Below, in pieces: positions 56,190 through 64,000 of a stretch of DNA of 64,000 nt. How positions within the stretch are numbered: the first letter of the stretch is position 1; every line of letters starts with the position of its first letter. The DNA is from Cercis canadensis. Lineage: Eukaryota > Streptophyta > Magnoliopsida > Fabales > Fabaceae. Under the pieces are notes generated by a model. It was given only the letters and a program-made list of their open reading frames with translations, ran no database searches and was not told the origin of the DNA. A program made the translations under genes and the position numbers. The stretch spans positions 558,001 to 622,000 of the forward strand of contig QAOA01003631.1 of the NCBI GenBank assembly GCA_003255065.1. Direction: 5' to 3'.

Positions 56190-57467
56190 ATGGAGGACTC
56201 TGCCACTGGCTCAGCTGAAGACACCAAAACTTGTCCCCGTGGTCACTGGCGGCCCGCCGAGGATGAAAAACTCCGACAACTCGTTGAGCAATATGGTGCC
56301 CAGAACTGGAATTCAATTGCTGAGAAGCTTCAAGGAAGATCAGGTAAAGCATGATACAAATTGGGTTATCTTTATCTTTCTCTCTGGAAATCTTAGTGGA
56401 TTGGTAGGAGATCTAATTAAAGGGTTTTGATTGAAAACTCTATTGCACTAGTTAACTTGAGCATTTTTTTTTAAATCTAATTTGGAAGATAACATATTTT
56501 TTAGCATTTCTTTCCATCATCTATAGCATAAAAGCCATGAGTAATTTGCTTATGGTTTTTTTTTTTTAAAAAAAATATTTTAAAATTTTTTGCACTAACT
56601 AACCAGAGCATAGATAACACTCTTTCTTTTCTTAAAAAAAAAAATATTGTAGGGAAAAGTTGCAGATTAAGGTGGTTTAATCAGCTTGATCCGAGAATTA
56701 ACAGACCATTTACAGAAGAGGAAGAAGAGAGGTTACTGGCAGCTCACCGAATTCATGGAAACAAGTGGGCACTGATAGCCAGGCTTTTCCCAGGTCGAAC
56801 GGATAACGCTGTGAAGAATCATTGGCATGTTATAATGGCACGAAAGCAAAGAGAACAATCTAAGTTATGTGGCAAGAGAAGCTTCCAAGATGTTTATAAT
56901 GATTCTAACATTTCCTCCTCAAATGAGAAAAGACCAAAATCTCAGGATGTTTTTAGCTCAAGAATTGGGTTAGAGAATGCCAGATTCTTTGACTTCCGGA
57001 GCGTCGATAAAGATAGGATAATTGCAGCAGATTCTCCCTCCAGTTCTTGGAATTTTGCATCCATGCCAACCTCCTACACTAGTTCTCCTGTTGTTGATTC
57101 ATTTAGAAAAGAAGGGAGAGACTACTTCAATTCTTACTCTAATATGTACCTCTCTGAATGCTCGAAAGTTTCAGATAAATTTCTCTACAGAATTTACCCA
57201 AATTCTTCATCCTCCCCCAGCTTTCGCGGTTCTACCAGTACATTCACGCTTCCGAATTACAGGAGGGTTGTTCCAAGTCCTTTTGGATTCCTTGGCACTG
57301 CTGATGAAGGAAGGATAAAGAAGGACTTGATGAGTTTGTGTGACAACTCATCCACATTCACAAAGTTGAGACCTTCTAAGGAGCAAGAGCAACCAGATGG
57401 GCCTAATATTGAACACAAAGAGGTTCCTTTCATTGATTTTCTTGGAGTGGGTGTCTCTTCATCATAA
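56190..57467 (+). CDS. R2R3-MYB transcription factor, subgroup 21 (MYB52/54/56/105-like)
   Basis: Two exons (56190-56343 and 56653-57467) join in phase at the usual first MYB intron (GGAAGATCAG|GTAAAG) and give 322 residues. R2 has Trp20, Trp40 and Trp59; R3 has Phe71, Trp90 and Trp109. The signature [12 protein letters not shown]...[17 protein letters not shown]...[18 protein letters not shown] is diagnostic of subgroup 21. The C-terminus [10 protein letters not shown] resembles the VPFFDFLSVG end of MYB52/54. Family members act in the nucleus in secondary wall control, organ boundaries (LOF1/2) or seed size, and which of these applies is not decidable here. The second MYB intron is absent. 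The R2-R3 linker reads RINRPFTEE, one residue shorter than the usual RINRNPFTEE/RINRRAFTEE. The start ATG lies near the expected position, 16 residues before R2. Confidence 0.92.
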
Positions 57468-58724
57468 TAATCAGTGAAGGATTTATTTAACTTCATATAA
57501 TACATATATAGCTAGTTTAGCTTTGATCTAGTTTAGCATTGTTAGTTCAGCTATAATCATATTATATACTACAAGTAAACTATATTATGCATGTGGCTTA
57601 TAGTTTTTTAGCCTTTCAATTCAGATGCAAGATTGCTCATTTTCTAGGTTGTAATTAGAGTGATCAAGAATCCAAGGTTTTTTGTCCTTATGGATCTTGC
57701 AAGTCCATCTAAGGTATAAAATGTGAGCGTACGTGCATCAAAGTTTATCCACTTTGAGGAACATTCAATGTGCGTGGCCTGGAAACTCTATGAATAGGAA
57801 GTAGAAAGGTAATGATAATTTGCAGCTTTTGACTGAAATTTTTTGTTTCTCTATAATGTCAATCTTCTAAGTTAATTTTCGCATAGAACAAGTGGTGCTA
57901 GACGCATCAATCTTTTCTGGCATACTAGCATATTACTAAATGGAGGTTTGTCGATCAGCATAGTTGTACCTTATTAATAAATATGCAATGCGTGCATTTT
58001 TCTTTGCTCAAGAATCCATGAGGTTGATGACTTGATGCTATAGTCCAAGTTGTGTTTGCTGTAGAATAGAATCTCAAAACCTCTGAGCTTTGGCTGATTT
58101 ACTACTAACTGGGTACGTAGTGTTTAAGAAAAGGCATAAACTACTTAAGCTTTTAGATGTTTGTTTTTTTTTTTTTTGGAAAGGTCACATATATTTGATT
58201 TTATCTTTATTTTTTATATATAAAAAGTAAAAACAATCAATAATTATTTTTTTGTAGTTATAACATATGCAATAATTTAGTTTTTTTCTTTTTTGAATGC
58301 AGTGTTGCAATAATGAAAGCTCATTCATAAGCTAGATGGATTTCAGAATAAGCATTCTGATGACTAAAAAGGCTACTTTAGGATCATGCCCTTACATTGT
58401 TATTCCTTTTATTAGGGTTTCTATGAACTAAAAAATAATCAGTGAGTCGATCTTTTTGTTTCGAATGGCTTATTGAACAATAATTCGCAATGAAAAGTTG
58501 AGTCGGTAAATTTTTTCATGCTGATTATTGAGTTTGCATATGAAATATTTAAAAATTGTTTTCTCCACTTTTGCTCAAAATATGTGAAGAAACAAACGAC
58601 TAATTTTGACTGAAATACATAATTAAAGTAAAACAGGTCTTGGTGGGTGGTGTTTTATTATGAATATACCATGGAGTTGGGACTTGCAACTACCCAGTTT
58701 CTTCATTCTAGAAATACTTTACAT

Positions 58725-58725
<1 letters not shown>

Positions 58726-58776
<51 letters not shown>

Positions 58777-58777
58777 A
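58726..58777. repeat. compound (AT)n(GT)n microsatellite
   Basis: About 13 AT units pass directly into about 11 GT units. It is likely polymorphic. Confidence 0.9.
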
Positions 58778-59211
58778 TGTTAAAACGCCACTGGAATCAA
58801 ACAATGACGTAATAACTGTCAATTTAGACAGATGCCAATGAAATGCAGAGAGAGGTGAGGAAGGGGACTGAGGAGTGTGTAGAAGGATATATATAGACAA
58901 TGGCGAGTTTCCACTGGGTAACAAAGCTATATATTAATTTCATAAATATATCAACAATGGTATCCCTTTAGGCATCGTTTTTACGATAATATTTGTACGG
59001 CATGGAGTACTCAATGATTGATCAGTAATTTGTAGCAAACAAAACATGGTTTTTTTATGATATCTGACACCCTCGACAATAAACTGATAGAAGAAAAGAA
59101 AAAGGAAAGGGGTTGAGCAATTTTAAACTAATTTAACATGAAAATGAGAACCGTAACTAATGGCATTTAGCAATTTTACAGTATTTCAACATGAGAATAA
59201 GCGCCATAACC

Positions 59212-59236
59212 ATAATAATAATAATAATAATAATAG
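59212..59236. repeat. AAT trinucleotide microsatellite
   Basis: Eight consecutive AAT/ATA units are visible. Confidence 0.85.
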
Positions 59237-62103
59237 TTAAGTATTTTAAAATCAAAGGCACAGACTCTATAAAACAATAAAGTAATTTGTTTGATGATTT
59301 ATTGATTTATAATCTATCAATTACAACATTTGCAAAGTATGATCCTCTTTTGTATGGAAACACGCAATATTTTTGAAAAGTTTAAAGCTTGTTAGATGGA
59401 AGGAATGAAAGTTGATCAGGAGCAATAAAATATTCAGTTTCTCATATTGTTGCTAAACAAAATATAAGTGAAATAGAATTTACCATCCAAATTAAATTCA
59501 TAGGAACTGAAAAATCCTCTAGACTTTTTGCTATTGTCAGTTAAAATATTTTTTACAGTTGCAAAATTAATTAGTTCATGATTAAGCTTTCTATGTATGA
59601 GTGAAGTAGAATTTACCATCCAAATCAAATGTATCATTTTCATATGCTCTCTCTTACAATTTCCCTATCCCAACTTTTCCTTCTGGGTTTACCTATATAT
59701 ATAATATGCTAATTTTTTCTTCAAAAAGCAGCATCACTGCATTTGCATCATAGCCTCGTGTATATAGTTTTAGCCACTATATTTGACAAAGGCCTTGGGG
59801 TAGAGTAAGAGAGTGGATAGATACTTTGCTTGTATGAACTGCTCCATCGATCCGTCAATTTGGAAATGTAAGCATATGAAATGTTTTCTTGTAAAGCCAA
59901 ACACTATTTAGAATGAATGGGTCTTGTCTTGACCCGTAACAAGCTATTTCAGGTTACAATCAATTAACTCGTGTGGAAAACGATTACTCATTATTCTTTC
60001 CTTCTACTAAAATATTTTGACTATGTATCTCATGTATGCTTATTCAGTCCTCTTAAACTTTTTCTTTCAGGAAATTTCGTGACTAATTATGCAAGTGGAT
60101 TAATTTTTCATAATAGCCTTCGAAAACACATTAGTTTATTAATATATTAATTTGATTTTCTCGATATTTTCAAAAGGAAATCAAGTGCTTGAGAGAGGTC
60201 ATATGTTCTAGATGAAAATTTAGCTTTTAAACATATATAATCAAATAATGAGTATATTTTTGAAAAAAATGAAATAATTTTCTCAAGACACTTATTAAGA
60301 TTGTTTTCCTTCCTTAGTTGTCGGTTGCCATAAAAAAGATTAACTCTATATATACATATAGGTTAGTTCTACTGTGAATACATAATTTGGCACAATTTTG
60401 AGTTTAATTTGGTTAAAATTATCTTATATTTTAAATTAATCTTTTTAATTATGTAACTTTGACATAATTAAATTTTAAATTTGTTAAATTAATATTTAGA
60501 TATTAGCATGGTATATTGAAGAACTGGTCATACATTATGAATCTGAAATTGATGATTGAAGTATTGTAAAATGATACTTAGTTTATATGCTAATCAACAT
60601 CAAGAGTGTCAATTTCTTTGAACCGCCAATGCTCTTTCATCAAATGATATCTTCTCTCTTTCTTTCTGATTTCTTGAGTAGTTTCGTTTTCTCGCTGAAT
60701 TTATCAGACGGCCGGTGGTTAGCAAAAGTTTTCTCCTTTATACTACATCAATCAGTCAATGTAATATTCTTGCCTTCTGACATAAGTTAAAAGAACTGAA
60801 ATAGCGAAAATTGTGATTCCGACTTGAGGGATGTTTCATACTTTTGCCTATGTTTCTTTTGTTAGATAACTAATGGTAATTGGAGTAACTGATGAGATTG
60901 ACGTATCAAAATGGTAACAAAGAAATTTTCACTTCCCCATTCAAAAGAGTAATATATAATCTAAACCAAAAGAATAAAAAGTCTAATTTAAGTTTAAATA
61001 AATTCAATTTTAAATTTATATGACTTAAATTAATAATGATGAGAAGTGAATTAGATATATATGGATCAGAAAAATATTACTTACAGTTATAATGAAAGTT
61101 GGAAACAGTAATATCAGACAAGTCGAGCCACAGCGTGACATTTTTACCGCAAACAACTGATGATACGTCCGTTTTTTTAGTTTTTGGTGTATAAATTCCA
61201 TTGTTTTTTTTTTTTACACAATGTCTTGTCACTAGCTATAACAATCAATTTTAATCAAAATATTATTTCACTTGAATATATTTTTAAATGCCTTTGTTTT
61301 TTAATTGAAAAGAACTTTTTATAATTATATAGTTTTTTTTTTTTAAAAAAAATAAGCATAATTTTGCTAAAGAAATTTAAATCTTGGGTCAACACCTAAG
61401 AAGATTTTTTCTTTGAATATACTAAAACAATGAAGGATATCTCCTTAAGATTATTTCGAGAGAAATTTAGTTTTGATGTATGAAAATTGACACGAAAATA
61501 TTATTACCGTTAAAAAAAAAAAAACCATACTAATTAAGGAGAATTTGATATCAAAACAAAAGCTTTTAGTTTGATTCAGCTATGTTAAAAGGGATTTATC
61601 AATTATGATGTGTTTTGTTGTACAACTGAAAGCCTGAGCAATCTATATGTCGACAGTTTCTGGGGTTTGAAAACGCCCTCCAATATTTCCATGCTGAAGT
61701 GAGGCCCTTTTGGTTCACTAATTAATCAAGTCAAGGAAGGAAGAAAGAAACAGGGATTATCTTGCAACAATGAATAGGAGCCAAGGTTGTCATATAAACA
61801 CATGGGATTATTTATAACAATATTGTCAACCTAATAGATTTAGGTAGAACTTGTTCGTGTTTGGGGTCAATCTACCGTTATCATAACAATTGAGAATTTA
61901 TATACTGTGGAAAAGTTTCCACGGACTAAAAATTGGAAAAATTGCGAAATGGAAACCAATTGTATATGGGCACGAAAAACATAAGGCTTTTCCTGAAGTT
62001 GAAACGGTAAAATGTTACGAGGAAGAATCATGCTAATTGCTAGCTCTCTAGTTTATTGGGCCAAAGCATGTATACCTATATTAAAATGAAAGAGCAGAGC
62101 AGA

Positions 62104-62129
62104 GTCGGTGTCGGTGTCGGTGTCGGCGG
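62104..62129. repeat. 6-bp tandem repeat (GTCGGT)
   Basis: Four near-perfect GTCGGT/GTCGGC units form a small GC-rich island in AT-rich sequence. Confidence 0.8.
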
Positions 62130-62768
62130 TTAATTAGAAAATAGTCTTCTAATTGGAAGCAGTCCCACCTCGGTACAAAAAGAATAAAGTTATTTGTAAA
62201 TTAAATTTTTGTGAGTTAAATGATTATTTAGTCAAAGCTGTTAAATTGAACTTGAGAAAAAAAAAAATGTAAGGATAGCCGACAGCTCTATTCAATCAAA
62301 ATCTCCCCTAAAATTTATACATATTTACACTGATACCAAATACAGAAATGCATAATCCCATCGCCGTAGATTCAACCTAGAAAATATCTCTTGCCAAACA
62401 CTCCCAAGCGTAAACTTCTAGTGTTAAACAACATTCTTTGATAGTGCTATGAGCTAATATGTGACAATGGCAGTATTATTAATGTAGAATAAGAATTTCT
62501 CGTGGAGAAATCAAAGTAGCATCAAAGAGATAAAGACAGAGAAGCGGTTGGTGTAGTGTTGTCGAATCAAGCTTCACGGGTGGGATACAGATTCTTTCGA
62601 GTGAGTTATGCAGTCAACACTATCATTGATGGTATAATTGCTTTAATCATATATATTCCCAGACCCCCAGAGATTTCCCCAGAATCTGCTCCCAAATTCA
62701 TACAGGGTCGTGGCACCTCTTTAGTCACTCCCTGCCTTTGGACACAAGTAAACAGCACCAAGCACTTA

Positions 62769-63490
62769 GGTTGTGTTTACATAGAATATTTTAAAAATTT
62801 ATAATATATATAATTAAAATGTAATATTTTAAATGTTTAAATTTATAAAATATTTTATTTGTATTCTTTTTATTATAAAAATAATAATTTAGCTAAAAAA
62901 ACAAAAAAAAAATACATTAAGTTAACTCGTATTCAAACTTAATATTAACAAATTCAGTGAGTTAACTCGCTATAAATTCAATAAGTCAATCTGCTGTCAT
63001 TATTAAAACATGTAGTAATCTCTTGTTTAGGAACTCTTATTTGCTTGACTTTAATTTTTTTATTTGCTTCTTAAGTTGCTAGAAGTTGACGAAGGATTCA
63101 TGTTATTTTAAAATGAGTTAAGCTTTAAGCTTCATAGAGAATTTTACCATTTTGTGTGTGTTTGGTGAAAGGAGGAATAAGAAATAAGAGTTGTTTGCAT
63201 CCGTGGTGGTGCTAGTGGACAGCAGTAGTGGTTGGATGAGTGCTAGGGAGAGGAGAGGTATTCGGGGTTACAGAGGGGTCGAGGAGGAGAAGGAGAAGGA
63301 GAGGGAGAAAGTGAATTTGAAATTTACTTAAATTTAAAATACATTATATTAAAACTTTAAAAGTCACTAAAAAAAAATACATTGAAATCTTAAAAATATT
63401 TTAAAATTTTACACAAATAAAATAATCTAAAGTTAACATTTTAAATATACTCAAAATTACACTTTTTAAATATCTCATCAAAACACACTC
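62769..63490. mobile_element. possible Harbinger-like non-autonomous element
   Basis: The left end GGTTGTGTTTACAT...ATATTTTAAAAA and the inverse of the right end, GAGTGTGTTTTGATGAGATATTTAAAAA, match at about three quarters of positions over ~30 bp. TTA flanks both sides, as for PIF/Harbinger insertions. The size is ~720 bp. The interior has a purine-rich GAGAGG/GGAGAAGG patch (63240-63310) and no transposase. The ends are AT-rich, so chance similarity is possible. Confidence 0.4.
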
Positions 63491-63695
63491 TTAGTTTATT
63501 TATTTTGACCCAAGTTATTGTGCAATCAAACAGTTTAAAGTTGTAATATGGCAGTTATCATGTACTAGTAGTTGGGACTTGGGTCCCATTAATCAACTTA
63601 TTAAACTATAAACCAAATTGAAAAAGTTACAATTTTGTCTGTGCCCTTTTGCTTATTCCATCTTTTCAACAAGCTTTAGATCAGATCCATCTCAT

Positions 63696-63704
63696 TATAA
63701 AAAG
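63696..63704 (+). promoter_or_regulatory. TATA box of the plantacyanin-like gene
   Basis: TATAAAAAG lies about 80-90 bp upstream of the start codon, a normal distance for a short plant leader. Confidence 0.65.
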
Positions 63705-63784
63705 GCCAAGCCTCTTCCTTACAGTTGCAGACTACAAAAGCTTTTGATCACTTATTAGTTGTTAACTAAGCTCTACATTGAGAA

Positions 63785-64000
63785 ATGAGAATGGGTGAGG
63801 GAAGAGGCAGTGCAGCTCCAACTGTGGTCATCGCGGTTACGATACTAGTATGCCTTTTGGTTATTCTGTTTAGAGGTGGTGATGTGCAGAGTAAGTTAAT
63901 TTGTCTCTGCTTATATAACTGTGTTTAGTGTTTATTACATTTATGGAAGAAAGTAGGTATATAAGTTACGTTTTAATTAATTTACAGTTTTCAATTACGA
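63785..64000 (+). CDS. plantacyanin (basic blue protein)-like gene, partial at window edge
   Basis: Exon 1 (63785-63890) encodes MRMGEGRGSAAP followed by a hydrophobic run TVVIAVTILVCLLVILF, a secretion signal of the type seen in plantacyanins (M(G/A)(Q/K)GRGSA...). After a GT-AG intron, exon 2 (63988-) begins IFNY. The join GGDVQ|IFNY matches the conserved 'AGDVLVFNY' of phytocyanins, including the phase-1 intron in the V/I codon. Plantacyanins are small secreted copper proteins of the cell wall and pollen tract. About 30 residues that normally lie between the signal peptide and this motif (ATYTVGG...GWTF...) are missing. The gene may therefore be shortened, or exon 1 may be incomplete in this assembly. 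The second Met (63791) may be the true start. The rest lies outside the window. Confidence 0.6.

Larger units (their letters stand above)
57468..62768. other. spacer with microsatellites
   Basis: No gene is supported over ~5.3 kb. Visible structure includes an AT/GT compound microsatellite (58726-58777), an AAT repeat (59212-59236) and a 6-bp GTCGGT repeat near 62104-62129. Confidence 0.4.

Overview
This window is nuclear DNA from a flowering plant, most likely a eudicot. It has AT-rich spacers, GT-AG introns with T-rich acceptors, plant-only gene families (SEUSS, GRAS, subgroup-21 MYB, m-type thioredoxin, plantacyanin) and plant-type small repeats. I cannot name the species from sequence alone. 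The genes are ordinary euchromatic ones, each with its own promoter and no operons. A single N at seven places (4221, 9590, 19188, 34650, 38297, 38686, 48844) appears to mark contig joins. Five of the seven sit between two near-identical copies of the same sequence, and the other two lie in long T runs.

Layout. 1-13.7 kb is gene-poor. It holds a small three-exon conserved plant gene on the minus strand (2242-2988), SINE-like and fold-back elements, a tRNA-Gly(UCC) on the minus strand (8221-8292), and a 1.5-kb Mutator-like element (11126-12651). That element has ~320-bp terminal inverted repeats and a perfect 9-bp target duplication. It carries a piece of a Raf-like MAPKKK gene, so it is a Pack-MULE. 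13.8-22.5 kb is the gene for the co-repressor SEUSS (plus). 23.9-24.8 kb is a chloroplast m-type thioredoxin (minus). 27.4-30.0 kb is a decayed, intron-bearing copy of a MAPKKK3/YODA-type kinase gene (plus).

30.7-34.0 kb is the ribosome-maturation gene SBDS (minus). It shares a promoter region rich in site II (TGGGCC/T) motifs with the divergent DEDDh exonuclease gene of the SDN5 type at 35.0-41.3 kb (plus). 42.4-44.1 kb is the GRAS gene SCL1 (minus), apparently with a leader intron. 46-56 kb is a long spacer with a repeat pair around an N and a SINE-like unit. 56.2-57.5 kb is a subgroup-21 R2R3-MYB gene (plus). 57.5-63.8 kb is spacer with microsatellites and a possible Harbinger-like element. 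At 63.8 kb a plantacyanin-like gene begins and runs off the edge.

The genes do not form one pathway. SEUSS, SCL1 and MYB are transcriptional regulators. SBDS and the SDN5-type nuclease act on ribosomes and RNA. The thioredoxin acts in plastid redox control. The most unusual content is the Pack-MULE, the MAPKKK pseudogene, and the apparent joining of two haplotypes inside the SDN5 intron, one with and one without a hAT-like MITE.
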